Origin: UBA966 sp046350355
GTDB lineage: Bacteria > Planctomycetota > Phycisphaerae > Phycisphaerales > SM1A02
Reading direction: 5' to 3'
DNA: 64,000 nt
Assembly (NCBI GenBank): GCA_046350355.1
Contig: JAXMAN010000003.1
Coordinates: forward strand, 328,214 to 392,213
Shown: in pieces, positions 53,556 through 62,561 of the stretch
Position numbering within the stretch: position 1 is the stretch's first letter
How the letters are laid out: each line of letters opens with the position of its first letter
Made by a program: the position numbers and the translations under genes
Notes under the pieces: model-generated
Seen by the model: only the letters and a program-made list of their open reading frames with translations
Told to the model about the DNA's origin: nothing
Database searches by the model: none

Positions 53556-54241
53556 GCGCCGCGCGCGCCGTCGTGCTGCTCAGCGGGGGCATGGACAGCG
53601 CCGTCGTGCTCGCCGCGATGCGCGCCGATGGCTTCGAGTGCCACGCGCTCAGCTTCGACTACGGGCAGCGCCACCGCGTGGAGCTCGAGCGCGCCGCGCT
53701 CGTCGCGCGCCAGGTGGGCGCGGCCAGCCACCGCGTCGCGCGCATCGACCTGCGCGCCTTCGGGGCGAGCGCGCTCACCGCGGAGATCGCGGTCCCCAAG
53801 GACCGCGACGTCGAGCACGCGCACGACATCCCGATCACCTACGTCCCCGCGCGCAACACCGTCTTCCTGGCGCACGCGCTGGCGATGGCGGAGTCGCTGG
53901 ACGCGCGCCACATCGGCATCGGCGTCAACGCGGTGGACTACTCGGGCTATCCCGACTGCCGTCCGGAGTTCGTCGAGGCCTTCGAGCGGCTGGCCAACCT
54001 GGCGACGCGCGCGGGCGTCGAGGAGACCGCGCGCGGCGGGCGCTGGCTGCGCATCCACGCGCCGCTGCAGCACCTGAGCAAGGCGGGCATCGTGCGGCTG
54101 GGGACGCAGCTCGGCGTGGATTTCTCGCTGACGATCTCCTGCTACGACCCCTCGCCGGCGGGGGAGCCGTGCGGGCACTGCGACGCCTGCCTGCTGCGGG
54201 CGCGCGGATTCGAGGAGTTTCGGGCATCATTGCGCGCATGA
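53552..54241 (+). CDS. queC: 7-cyano-7-deazaguanine synthase
   Basis: ATP-dependent conversion of 7-carboxy-7-deazaguanine to preQ0 on the way to queuosine. The 229 residues have the PP-loop SGGMDS (about 10-15), FDYGQRHRVELERA, ITYVPARNTVFLAHALA, GVNAVDYSGYPDCRPEF and the zinc site formed by SCYDP and CGHCDAC. It overlaps both neighbours by 4 bases. No other queuosine gene is in the window. Confidence 0.94.
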   Translation: MSAARAVVLLSGGMDSAVVLAAMRADGFECHALSFDYGQRHRVELERAALVARQVGAASHRVARIDLRAFGASALTAEIAVPKDRDVEHAHDIPITYVPARNTVFLAHALAMAESLDARHIGIGVNAVDYSGYPDCRPEFVEAFERLANLATRAGVEETARGGRWLRIHAPLQHLSKAGIVRLGTQLGVDFSLTISCYDPSPAGEPCGHCDACLLRARGFEEFRASLRA

Positions 54242-55416
54242 CGGCGACGCTGCTGCTTCTTGGATCGGGCGAGCTCGGCAAGGAATTCACCATCAGCGCG
54301 AAGCGGCTGGGATGCCGCGTGGTCGCGGTGGACCGCTACGCGGGCGCGCCCGCGATGCAGGTGGCTGACGCGTGCGAGGTGATCGACATGCTCGACGCGC
54401 GCGCGCTCGCGCGCACCGTGCGCCGCCACCGCCCGGACTTCATCGTGCCCGAGATCGAGGCGATCCGCACCGAGGAGCTGGTGCGCCTGGAGAAGGCGGG
54501 GCACCGCGTCGTGCCCAGCGCGCGCGCGGCCTTCCTGACGATGAACCGCGACGCGATCCGCGACGTCGCGGCGCGCAAGCTGGGGCTGCCGACCGCGCGC
54601 TACGCGTACGCGCGCAGCGCGGCGCAGCTTCGCGAGCGCGTGCTTTCGGAGGGCGGCGTCGGGCTGCCCTGCGTCGTGAAGCCGGTGATGAGCAGCAGCG
54701 GCAAGGGGCAGAGCGTCGCGCGCACGCGTGCGCAGCTCGACGCCGCGTGGGAGTACGCGATCGCGGGCATGCGCGGCGACCGCACGCTGGTGATCGTCGA
54801 GGAGTTCGTCGACTTCGACTACGAGATCACGCTGCTGACGGTGAAGCAGCGGCGCGGCGTGGGGCCGACGCTCTTCGTCGCGCCCATCGGCCACCGGCAG
54901 GAGCGCGGCGACTACCAGGAGAGCTGGATGCCCTGCGCGATGCGCCCCGCGGCGCTGCGCGCGGCGCAGGAGATGGCGCGGCGCGTCGTCGAGCACATCG
55001 CCGGCCCGCGCGGCGCGGGGATCTTCGGCGTCGAGTTCTTCGTGAAGGGCAGCCGCGTCGTCTTCAGCGAGCTGAGCCCGCGTCCGCACGACACCGGCAT
55101 GGTCACGCTGCGCAGCCAGGACCTGAGTGAGTTCGACCTGCACCTGCGCGCGGTGCTCGGTCTGCCGATCCCGCGCATCCAGTACGCGGGGCCGACGGCG
55201 AGCGCGGTCATCCTGGCGCCCGCCGCCGGGCGCCGCGCCCCGCGCTACGAGGGGATCGCGCAGGCGCTCGCGGTGCCCACCAGCGAGGTCCGCATCTTCG
55301 GCAAGCCGGTCGCGCGCCCGATGCGGCGCATGGGCGTCGCGCTGGCGGGCGGGAGCACGGTCGCGCAGGCGCGCCGGCGCGCCCGGACCGCGGCGGCGGC
55401 GGTGAAAGTGCGCTGA
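54238..55416 (+). CDS. purT: Formate-dependent phosphoribosylglycinamide formyltransferase
   Basis: ATP-grasp enzyme of purine synthesis that formylates GAR using formate. The 392 residues show LLLGSGELGKEFTISAKRLG, VPEIEAIRTEEL, FLTMNRDAIRDVAA, VVKPVMSSSGKGQSV, QESWMPCAM, GIFGVEFFVKG, FSELSPRPHDTGMVTL and the end segment VRIFGKPVARPMRRMGVALA. All are PurT-specific. It overlaps queC in ATGA, completing a MoxR-queC-purT run. Confidence 0.95.
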   Translation: MTATLLLLGSGELGKEFTISAKRLGCRVVAVDRYAGAPAMQVADACEVIDMLDARALARTVRRHRPDFIVPEIEAIRTEELVRLEKAGHRVVPSARAAFLTMNRDAIRDVAARKLGLPTARYAYARSAAQLRERVLSEGGVGLPCVVKPVMSSSGKGQSVARTRAQLDAAWEYAIAGMRGDRTLVIVEEFVDFDYEITLLTVKQRRGVGPTLFVAPIGHRQERGDYQESWMPCAMRPAALRAAQEMARRVVEHIAGPRGAGIFGVEFFVKGSRVVFSELSPRPHDTGMVTLRSQDLSEFDLHLRAVLGLPIPRIQYAGPTASAVILAPAAGRRAPRYEGIAQALAVPTSEVRIFGKPVARPMRRMGVALAGGSTVAQARRRARTAAAAVKVR

Positions 55417-55459
55417 TTCGCGGCCGAGAACGCATGTCCCCGATCGCCGCCCGGCGGCA

Positions 55460-56014
55460 ATGACAGGTCGGATGATGGATCCTTCCGTCCCCCCAATGCC
55501 CGACGCCACCGACGTCTTCGCGATCCTGATGAGGGAGCACGCGGAGCGGCTGAGCATCTACCTCCGCGCCTCGGTGGAGAGCTCCGCCGTGGACGATCTC
55601 TTCCAGGAGACCGTCCTCGTCGCGTGGCGCCGGCTGGGCGACTACGACCGCACGCGCCCCTTCGGGCCGTGGCTGCGCGGCATCGCGCGCAACCTGGTGA
55701 TGGACTACCGCTCGCGCCGCGGCCGCGAGGTCGCGACCGACGCCGCCGTGCTCGACGGCATCGACCGCCGCGCCGAGCAGCTCGACCGCGTCCCCTCCGA
55801 GGACCTGCGCGCGCGCATGGCCGCGCTCGACGAGTGCGTCGGCGCGCTGCCGGACGAGTACCGCACCGTCATCCATCTGGTCTATCGCACCGACGCCTCG
55901 CTGGGCTCCGTCGCGCAGCAGGTCGGCGCCAACGTCGAGGCCGTCAAGAAGCGCCTGCAGCGCGCGCGCGCGATGATCGCCGCGTGCCTGGAGGAGAAGG
56001 GGACCTTCGCATGA
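55460..56014 (+). CDS. ECF-type RNA polymerase sigma factor
   Basis: Extracytoplasmic-function sigma-70 of up to 184 residues; starts at 55460, 55472 or 55475 are possible. Region 2 is DLFQETVLVAWRRLGDYD and FGPWLRGIARNLVMDYRSRR (-10 recognition). Region 4 is ALPDEYRTVIHLVY followed by SVAQQVGANVEAVKKRLQRA (helix-turn-helix, -35). It ends with ATGA overlapping the putative anti-sigma gene, the usual arrangement for a membrane-signalled ECF pair. Target genes unknown. Confidence 0.92.
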   Translation: MTGRMMDPSVPPMPDATDVFAILMREHAERLSIYLRASVESSAVDDLFQETVLVAWRRLGDYDRTRPFGPWLRGIARNLVMDYRSRRGREVATDAAVLDGIDRRAEQLDRVPSEDLRARMAALDECVGALPDEYRTVIHLVYRTDASLGSVAQQVGANVEAVKKRLQRARAMIAACLEEKGTFA

Positions 56015-56364
56015 GCCGCCCTGGCGACGAGCAGCCCGCGCGCGAGGCGCGCGAGGAGCACGAGACGACCGTGAACGACCGCTGGGTCGGTGCGCTGCTG
56101 GAGTCGTGGCGCGTGGACACGCCGGGCGCGCTCGACGCGCGCGTCGGCCGCGCGATGACGCAGCTTCGGCGCGAGGCGCGCGCCGCGGCGCGAGCGCGGG
56201 CGCGGGCGCGCAAGGCGCGGCGGCCGCGGACGAACGCACGCCCCGTCTGCGCCTGGCCGGCGGGAGGGAGCGCAGTCTCGGCGCGCGCACGCTCGCCTCG
56301 CTGCGCGATCCGCGGGCCTGGTGGCGCGCGCCGCTGGCGGCGGCCGCCTCCATCGCGGCGGTGA
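56011..56364 (+). CDS. Anti-sigma-like protein, N-terminal part before an apparent frameshift
   Basis: Starts in ATGA with the sigma factor stop. The first 60 codons (NDRWVGALLESWRVDTPGALDARVGRAMTQLRREA) read like a normal cytoplasmic anti-sigma head. After about 56180 the sequence enters a GCGCGAGCGCGGGCGCGGGCGCGC tract without proper structure: this frame becomes Arg/Ala nonsense and ends at 56364, while convincing protein continues in another frame (next entry). It is most simply the 5' part of one gene with a -1 slip near 56180-56215, either a real mutation or a base-call error in the GC repeat. Confidence 0.45.
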   Translation: MSRPGDEQPAREAREEHETTVNDRWVGALLESWRVDTPGALDARVGRAMTQLRREARAAARARARARKARRPRTNARPVCAWPAGGSAVSARARSPRCAIRGPGGARRWRRPPPSRR

Positions 56365-57500
56365 TGACCCTGGCGCTGGTGCTCGAGCCGCGCCCGGCCG
56401 CGGCCTCCGCGACGGCGCTGGTGCGCGCCGCGCAGGCGAGCGAGTCGCGCGCGGGCGACCGCAGCTACTCGCTGCGCCTGCTCCCGCCGGGCGCGCCGGT
56501 GGATGCGGATTCCAAGTCCGGCAGCGCGGGCGGCACGGGCCGGCCCGACGCCGCGTCTTCGCGCCCGCCGACGGTGCGCGGACGGCTGGACATCCGCGAC
56601 GCGACGCACATGCGCCTGGAGATGGAGCTTCCCGACGGCAAGCGCGTCGTGCGCGTGCTCAACGGCGACAGCGCGTGGGAGCAGCGTCCCGACGGCGGCA
56701 TCTACCGCGTGCCGGTGGACCGCGCGATGCCGCGCTGGATCGAGACCGACGGCGGCAGCGTGATGGTCGAGCGGCTGGAGAACCTGCTCGCCGAGATCGG
56801 CGACGACTACGCGGTGCAGCGCTCGAGCGCGGCGCCCGCGGACGCGGCGGTCGCGGAGGGGCTCGCGTCGGGCCTGCTGCGCGTCACCGCGACGCGTCGC
56901 GGCACCGACGAGCGCGGTCCCGCGACGATCGACCTCTGGCTGGACCCCGCGAGCAGCTCCGTGCAGCGCGCGGTGCTCGCGTGGAACCGCCCGGCGCGCG
57001 AGGAGGCGCGCGGTGGAGGACGCGAGGACGGACGCCCCGGCCTGCGCGAGGAAATGCGTGCGGGTGGCCGTGACGAGCTGCGCCCCGGCCCGCGGGATGA
57101 GGGACGCGGCGGCCCGCCTTTCGGCGGCGGCGAACAGCGTCGCGGCATGCGTGGCGGTCCGGAAGGCGTGCCCGATGGCGGCCGCATGCGTGGCGGCCCC
57201 GAGGCCGGAGCCGACGGCGGCCGCCCGCGCGCCGGCCGCGGCGGTGACCTCGGTCCCCCGCGCCCGCCGCTTCCTGGCACGATCATCATCGACCGCGTCG
57301 CGACGGAGCCGTTCGCCGACGATCACTTCGCGCCCCCGCAGACGCCGCGCGATCCCGGTCCCGGCGCCGGCCCCGGCCAGCGCGGCGGCCCCGAGGGCGC
57401 CGGCGGCCCCGATGGACTGCGTCCCCGCGACGGACATCCGCCGCGCGGCGATCGCGGTCCGGGCGATCGCGGTCCTGCCGATCGTCCGCCCCCGCGGTAG
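56106..57500 (+). CDS. Anti-sigma-like protein, membrane and RseB/LolA-like part
   Basis: The believable coding begins near 56225 (ADERTPRLRLAGG). One membrane helix follows (about 56310-56380: WWRAPLAAAASIAAVMTLALVL), then an outside domain with VRGRLDIRDATHMRLEMELP and VVRVLNGDSAWEQRPDGG, resembling LolA/RseB-type folds. A roughly 170-residue Gly/Arg/Pro low-complexity tail with GGPEG-like repeats ends it. The listed 5' end is the open-frame limit, not a supported start: the natural N-terminus is probably the frame starting at 56011. Anti-sigma assignment rests on the sigma neighbour and the topology. Confidence 0.5.
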   Translation: MARGHAGRARRARRPRDDAASARGARRGASAGAGAQGAAAADERTPRLRLAGGRERSLGARTLASLRDPRAWWRAPLAAAASIAAVMTLALVLEPRPAAASATALVRAAQASESRAGDRSYSLRLLPPGAPVDADSKSGSAGGTGRPDAASSRPPTVRGRLDIRDATHMRLEMELPDGKRVVRVLNGDSAWEQRPDGGIYRVPVDRAMPRWIETDGGSVMVERLENLLAEIGDDYAVQRSSAAPADAAVAEGLASGLLRVTATRRGTDERGPATIDLWLDPASSSVQRAVLAWNRPAREEARGGGREDGRPGLREEMRAGGRDELRPGPRDEGRGGPPFGGGEQRRGMRGGPEGVPDGGRMRGGPEAGADGGRPRAGRGGDLGPPRPPLPGTIIIDRVATEPFADDHFAPPQTPRDPGPGAGPGQRGGPEGAGGPDGLRPRDGHPPRGDRGPGDRGPADRPPPR

Positions 57501-57558
57501 GCGCGATCCAGCGCCCGGTTTCCACTGCGTCTGCATCGCGGCGGCATACTGCCCGGTG

Positions 57559-57948
57559 ATGGCCAGCCTCTTCTCCCGGCGGACGGCAGCGATCTACCTG
57601 CGAATCCAGGGGACGCTCGTCGTCGGTTGGTGGCTGCTGCTGCTCCTCTCCCCGGAGGAGCGGGCCAGATTCAAGGCCGCCGATCACCCCGACAGCGCAT
57701 TGCTGGCCTTCTGGCTGGGCGATCTCGTCATCGTCGCCGCGGGCTCGCTGCTCGCCGCGCACTGGCTCGTGCGCGGCAGTCCTCGCGCAGCGGGGACGCT
57801 CTGGTTCCTCTCGGGGGGCATCTCCTTCGGCACGCTCTACTGCGTCGCGCTGAGCATGCTCACGGGGCAGGCGCTCGTTGGTTGCGTGCTCATGGTTCCT
57901 GCGGCGCTCGTCACGCTCTCGATCGCGGGCCAGCACGCCAAGCCATGA
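57559..57948 (+). CDS. Small integral membrane protein of unknown function
   Basis: The 129-residue protein has four hydrophobic segments (about 10-32, 50-72, 80-100 and 103-124) with short loops such as SPEERARFKAADHPDS. No family is recognised. The ATG at 57559 is the first in frame after the anti-sigma-like gene. Its stop overlaps the start of the methyltransferase-like gene in ATGA, so the two are co-translated. Confidence 0.7.
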   Translation: MASLFSRRTAAIYLRIQGTLVVGWWLLLLLSPEERARFKAADHPDSALLAFWLGDLVIVAAGSLLAAHWLVRGSPRAAGTLWFLSGGISFGTLYCVALSMLTGQALVGCVLMVPAALVTLSIAGQHAKP

Positions 57949-58523
57949 ACCCCACGAGCCGCCAGTTCGGCTTCCGAAGCGCGCGCATCGCGGGCCCGGC
58001 GTGGAACCTGCTGAAGACGGGTGCGCAGATGGCGGTCTTCTGGTCGCTCTTCCTCTGGGTAGTTCCTCGCGCGCTCGCGCGGTTGGAGCGATCGCTCGAC
58101 ATCCCAGGCTTCGTCTTCCCCGCGTCCGTCGCTTGGACGGTGCTTGTCCTCGCGAGCCTGCTGGGCATCGCCAGCGCGGTGACGATGGCACTCCAGGGCG
58201 CGGGCACGCCGCTGCCCATCGACGCGCCGCGCCGGCTCGTGGTGCGCGGGCCCTACCGGCACCTGCGCAATCCCATGGCCGTCGCGGGGCTCACGCAGGG
58301 CGCGTGCGTGGCGTGCCTGCTGGGATCGTGGTTCGCGCTCGGCCTGGTCGCCGCCGGCTTCGTGGTCTGGAACTTCGCGGTGCGCCCGGTGGAAGAGCGC
58401 GACCTCGAGTCGTGTTTTGGCGAGGCGTACCGCGGCTACCGCGCGCAGGTGCGCTGCTGGATCCCGCGCTTCCCGGGCTACCGCCCGCCCCCGGAGTCCG
58501 GCGTCACACGTCGAGGTTCTTGA
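57945..58523 (+). CDS. Isoprenylcysteine/phospholipid methyltransferase-family membrane protein
   Basis: The 192-residue protein has four or more membrane helices and the conserved C-terminal block of the ICMT/PEMT family: LVVRGPYRHLRNPMAVAG (the RHPxY-like core), then VRPVEERDLESCFGEAYRGYRAQV (EE...FG.Y..Y). These residues bind S-adenosylmethionine in the family. The acceptor in bacteria is usually unknown. Its end overlaps that of gyrB by 20 bases on the opposite strand. Confidence 0.82.
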   Translation: MNPTSRQFGFRSARIAGPAWNLLKTGAQMAVFWSLFLWVVPRALARLERSLDIPGFVFPASVAWTVLVLASLLGIASAVTMALQGAGTPLPIDAPRRLVVRGPYRHLRNPMAVAGLTQGACVACLLGSWFALGLVAAGFVVWNFAVRPVEERDLESCFGEAYRGYRAQVRCWIPRFPGYRPPPESGVTRRGS

Positions 58524-61134
58524 CCTCGAGCGCGTGCTTCTCGATGTAGTTGCGGCGCTGCTCGACGTTCTCGCCCATGAGCGTGGCGAAGAGCGCGTCG
58601 GCCTCGCTGGCGGCGTCCCAGCTCACGCGCAGCAGCGTCCGGCGCGAGGGATCCATGGTGGTGTCCCAGAGCTGGATCGCCTCCATCTCGCCCAGGCCCT
58701 TGAAGCGCTTGATCTCGATGCCGCGGCGGCCGACCTCGTGCAGCGAGCGCAGGATGCTCGGCACGTTGGGCGCCTCGACGAACTCGACCGAGCCGTCCTT
58801 CTCGTGCACGACGCGCCAGGCGTAGCGCGTGGGGATCTTCTCGCCGGTGACGCTCTCCTCCTGGACGAGCGCGTAGTCGTCGATGCTCACGCCGTGCGCG
58901 GCGAGCTGCTGGAAGAGCTTCTCGAGCTCCTTGTTCTCGTGGAGCACGCGCAGCGACGCGGTGCGCTTGGCCGGCTGCGCGGGCATGCCGTGCGACGCGG
59001 GCGTGGCCTGCGCGGCCGCGGGCGCGGAGGCGGGGCCCGCCTCGCCGAGCTGCATGTCGTTCGCGGCCATGTACTCGCGCGCCTGCGCCTCGCTGAAGAA
59101 GAGCGCGTCGCCGCCGGTCCACGCGAGCTGGTAGCCCGGCAGGTGGCCGTGGCCGCTGGGATCGTCCTTGCGCGCCGTCAGGAGCGTGGGGAAGGGGATG
59201 CCGCGGCGCTGCGAGATCGTCACCAGCTCCTCGAGCCGGTTCAGCAGGCGAACGAGCGTGCGCACCTTGTCGGCGGGCACCTCGAAGCCGACGCCGCCGT
59301 GCTCGTCGCGCACGACGAGCGTGCAGTGGCGCAGCGCCATCTCCACCAGCGCGTCGTTCATCTCGCGGTCGTTGAGGACGTACTCGCTCTGCTTGCCGCG
59401 AGACACCTGGTAGAGGGGCGGCTGCGCGATGTAGACGTGGCCGCGGCGCACCAGCTCGGGCATCTGCCGGAAGAAGAAGGTGAGCAGCAGCGTGCGGATG
59501 TGGCTGCCGTCCACGTCGGCGTCGGTCATGATGATGATGCGGCCGTAGCGCAGCTTCGAGGCGTCGAAGTCCTCGCCGATGCCGCACTGCAGCGCCTGGA
59601 TGAGCGTGCGGATCTCCTCGAAGCCCAGCACCTTGTCCAGCCGCGCGCGCTCCACGTTCAGGAGCTTGCCGCGCAGCGGAAGGATCGCCTGGTGGACATG
59701 GTCGCGGCCGCCCTTGGCGCTGCCGCCTGCGCTGTCGCCCTCGACGATGAAGAGCTCGGTCTTGTCGACCTCGTTGCTGCTGCAGTCGGCGAGCTTGTGC
59801 GGCATGCCGCCCGAGTCGAGCGCGCCCTTGCGCTTGATGAGCTCGCGCGCCTTGCGGGCCGCCTCGCGCGCCTCGGCGGCGAGCTTCGCGCGGTTGCAGA
59901 TGCCCTTGGCGTCGTTGGGATGCTCCTCGAGCCAGGCGCCCAGCAGCTCGTTCATCGCGGAGCTGAGGAAGGGGCCGACCTCGGGGTTGAGGAGCTTCTC
60001 CTTGGTCTGGTTGTTGAAGGTCGGGTTCTTCAGCTTGACGCTGACGACCGCGGAGAGGCCCTCGCGCAGGTCCTCGCCGGTGACCTGGTCGCGGCCGTCC
60101 TTGAAGAGTCCGGTGCGGCGCCCGTACGCGTTGATCGCGACGGTGAGCGCGGCCTTGAAGGCGGTGACGTGCGTGCCGCCGTCGCGGTTGGGGATGTTGT
60201 TGCCGAACGCGAGCAGCGTCTCGTTCATCGCGTCCGTGTACTGCATCGCCACGTCGGCGCGCATGCCGGACTCGCCGTCCTCGCGGACGACGGTGATGAC
60301 CGGGCTCTGCGTCGTCTTCGCCGCGTTCATGTGCCGCACGTAGCCCGCGAGGCCGTCGGCGGCGTAGAAGGTCTCCTCGCGGATCTGGCCCTGGCTGTCG
60401 ACGCGCTCGTCGCGCAGGTGGATGCGCACGCCGGGGTTCAGGAAGCTGAGCTCGCGCAGGCGGTGCTCGAGGCGGTCGAACTGCAGCGTCGTGTCGGGGA
60501 AGATCTCCGGGTCCGGGCGGAAGGAGATGCGCGTGCCGTTGCGGCTGCCCGGCTGGCGGTTGGCGACGACGTGCAGCGGTTCGGTGACCTCGCCGCGCGC
60601 GAAGGCGATCTTGTAGGTCTTCTCGCCCTTGTCGACCTCGACCTCGGTCCACTCCGAGAGCGCGTTGACGCACTTGATGCCGACGCCGTGGAGGCCGCCG
60701 GAGACCTTGTACGCGTTGCCGTCGAACTTGCCGCCCGCGTGCACCTCGGTCAGGATGACCTCGATGGCGGGGCGGCCGTTGATGGCGGGGTTCTCGTGCT
60801 TCATCGGGTCCACGGGCATGCCGCGGCCGTCGTCCTGGATGAGGCAGCTCCCGTCGACCCCGATGGTGACCTTGACCTCCGTGGCGTAGCCGGCCATGAC
60901 CTCGTCGATGGCGTTGTCGACGCACTCGTAGACGAGGTGGTGGAGGCCCTCAGGCCCGGTGCCTCCGACGTACATGCCGGGGCGCTTGCGGATCGCCTCC
61001 AGCCCCTCCAGGACCTGGATGGTCGAGGAGTTGTAGGCGGCCTCGGAGGCGCCCCGCGAGCCCGCGGAGGCGGGGTTCTGCGGGGCCGCTTCGGGGGTTC
61101 CGGTGGGGGCGGTTGGAGGCATCTGGTCAGCCAT
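58504..61134 (-). CDS. gyrB: DNA gyrase subunit B
   Basis: ATPase subunit of gyrase. The ATG at 61134 gives 876 residues. It has the GHKL site IQVLEGLEAIRKRPGMYVG, HHLVYECVDNAIDEVMAG, DDGRGMPVD and GGLHGVGIKCVNALS, the transducer, and TOPRIM with EGDSAGGSAKGGRD (from about 465), IMTDADVDGSHIRTLLLTFFFR and the IEIKRFKGLGEM region. It ends EQRRNYIEKHALEVKNLDV. An insertion in the TOPRIM region, including an Ala/Pro-rich stretch near 690, makes it longer than short gyrB proteins, as in proteobacterial GyrB. It is divergent from the amidase gene. Confidence 0.96.
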   Translation of the reverse strand: MADQMPPTAPTGTPEAAPQNPASAGSRGASEAAYNSSTIQVLEGLEAIRKRPGMYVGGTGPEGLHHLVYECVDNAIDEVMAGYATEVKVTIGVDGSCLIQDDGRGMPVDPMKHENPAINGRPAIEVILTEVHAGGKFDGNAYKVSGGLHGVGIKCVNALSEWTEVEVDKGEKTYKIAFARGEVTEPLHVVANRQPGSRNGTRISFRPDPEIFPDTTLQFDRLEHRLRELSFLNPGVRIHLRDERVDSQGQIREETFYAADGLAGYVRHMNAAKTTQSPVITVVREDGESGMRADVAMQYTDAMNETLLAFGNNIPNRDGGTHVTAFKAALTVAINAYGRRTGLFKDGRDQVTGEDLREGLSAVVSVKLKNPTFNNQTKEKLLNPEVGPFLSSAMNELLGAWLEEHPNDAKGICNRAKLAAEAREAARKARELIKRKGALDSGGMPHKLADCSSNEVDKTELFIVEGDSAGGSAKGGRDHVHQAILPLRGKLLNVERARLDKVLGFEEIRTLIQALQCGIGEDFDASKLRYGRIIIMTDADVDGSHIRTLLLTFFFRQMPELVRRGHVYIAQPPLYQVSRGKQSEYVLNDREMNDALVEMALRHCTLVVRDEHGGVGFEVPADKVRTLVRLLNRLEELVTISQRRGIPFPTLLTARKDDPSGHGHLPGYQLAWTGGDALFFSEAQAREYMAANDMQLGEAGPASAPAAAQATPASHGMPAQPAKRTASLRVLHENKELEKLFQQLAAHGVSIDDYALVQEESVTGEKIPTRYAWRVVHEKDGSVEFVEAPNVPSILRSLHEVGRRGIEIKRFKGLGEMEAIQLWDTTMDPSRRTLLRVSWDAASEADALFATLMGENVEQRRNYIEKHALEVKNLDV

Positions 61135-61360
61135 GTCGGGGAAGGGGGGCAGTGTACCAAAAACCCCGATTTTTCGCCATGATCGCGGCCCTTTCTCCGG
61201 CCGCTTCACGGCGCGTGCGCAGGCTTCGTAAACTGCAGCGAACGGGAGCGGCGCGCCGATCCATGGATGGCACTCGCGCCGATGCGTCTCCTGTCCGCGC
61301 GCCCTCTGAAGGGGGTGCCTGCCGGTGCAACGCTCGCGCCCCCGCGGCAAGGATGCTCGG

Positions 61361-62227
61361 ATGTCGGACGCTCCCCAGAACGACGATCGCTCGCGGCCGG
61401 ACTCCGCGGCGGCCTCGCCGGAACTCGAACCGTCGCTGGAGCTGGGACTGCGCCTGGCGCGTCGCAGCTTCGTGATGCTCGGCGCGCTGGCGATCGCCGG
61501 CTGCGCGACCAGCACCGCGACGAAGACCGCCTCCTCGCGCATGCCCGCGCCCGAGTGGCCCGACATCCCGGAGCCGCCCGACGCCCCGCCGCCGGGTGCG
61601 CAGTGCGTCCCCGATCCCAAGTCGCTCCCGCAAGGCCCGATCGTCAGCGGCGAGTACTGCACCGGCGGCCCGGTCCCCTTCGCGATCCGCCGCACCGCGT
61701 GGACGCGGGGGCAGCCGGACACCTCGAACATGGAGCCGATGCTCCCGCCGAAGTACATCACGATCCACCACGACGGCATCAACGCCTTCTGGGGCACGAG
61801 CGAGGCCGAGAGCCGCTCGCGCCTGGAGCTGGTGCGCAACGGACATCGCGGCCGCGGCTGGGCGGACATCGGCTACCACTACGTCGTCGACCGCGCCGGG
61901 CGCGTCTGGCAGGCGCGCGACGTCACCAAGTGGCAGGGCGCGCACGTCAAGAACCGCAACGAGAACAACATCGGCGTGATGTGCCTGGGCAACTTCTGCG
62001 AGCAGTCGCCCAGCGCCGCGCAGGTCGAGGCGCTCAACCGCACGGTCGCGCAGCTCCGCGCCTACTACCGCATTCCCGCGGCGAACGTCTACACGCACCG
62101 CGAGTGGAAGGGCGCGCACACCGTCTGCCCGGGCGACGCGCTGCAGTCGAAGGTCCTCGTGCTGCGCCGCGCGGGCTTCACCGACGCGACCGTCGCGGGC
62201 TCCGCCGCGCGCAAGAGCCGCGCCTGA
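61361..62227 (+). CDS. N-acetylmuramoyl-L-alanine amidase (Amidase_2/PGRP), predicted lipoprotein
   Basis: Cuts the amide between MurNAc and the stem peptide. The 288-residue protein has a basic then hydrophobic segment RRSFVMLGALAIAGC with a lipobox Cys (about 48). The Amidase_2 domain then shows the first His in YITIHHDGINAFWG, GWADIGYHYVVDRAGRVWQARD, NIGVMCLGNF, the second His in YTHREWKGAHT and the Cys ligand in VCPGDAL. The zinc ligand set is complete. A role in cell-wall recycling or separation is inferred. Confidence 0.9.
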   Translation: MSDAPQNDDRSRPDSAAASPELEPSLELGLRLARRSFVMLGALAIAGCATSTATKTASSRMPAPEWPDIPEPPDAPPPGAQCVPDPKSLPQGPIVSGEYCTGGPVPFAIRRTAWTRGQPDTSNMEPMLPPKYITIHHDGINAFWGTSEAESRSRLELVRNGHRGRGWADIGYHYVVDRAGRVWQARDVTKWQGAHVKNRNENNIGVMCLGNFCEQSPSAAQVEALNRTVAQLRAYYRIPAANVYTHREWKGAHTVCPGDALQSKVLVLRRAGFTDATVAGSAARKSRA

Positions 62228-62240
62228 CGCGGATGAACGC

Positions 62241-62558
62241 ATGAACGGCGCCCTGACGATGGTCGTCGCGATCGTGGGAATGGTCGCCGCGGGCGTCGTC
62301 GCGTGGAACCTCGTGCAGCGGCAGGAGTCGGGGGACACGGATCTCGAGAAGAAGCTGAAGGACGACGACGAGCGCGCCGCCGCGGGGCGCCGCGCCGAGG
62401 CGCAGTCGCGCGAGGCGACCGCGCGTGCCCGGCAGGAGCGCGAGCGGCGCGATCCCGACGACAACACGTCCGACGAGCAGATCGACCGCGTCGTCGACCG
62501 CACCTCCGACAGCGTCGGCGGGAGCGATCCGAGCGGGACCGACGGATCGTCGTACTGA
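62241..62558 (+). CDS. Small membrane-anchored charged protein
   Basis: The 105-residue protein has one N-terminal helix (about 4-24: ALTMVVAIVGMVAAGVVAWNLV), then a highly charged Glu/Arg/Asp segment that looks helical, and a Ser/Asp/Gly tail. No family is known. It follows the amidase by 13 bases and is probably co-transcribed; it might be an envelope accessory. Confidence 0.55.
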   Translation: MNGALTMVVAIVGMVAAGVVAWNLVQRQESGDTDLEKKLKDDDERAAAGRRAEAQSREATARARQERERRDPDDNTSDEQIDRVVDRTSDSVGGSDPSGTDGSSY

Positions 62559-62561
62559 GAC

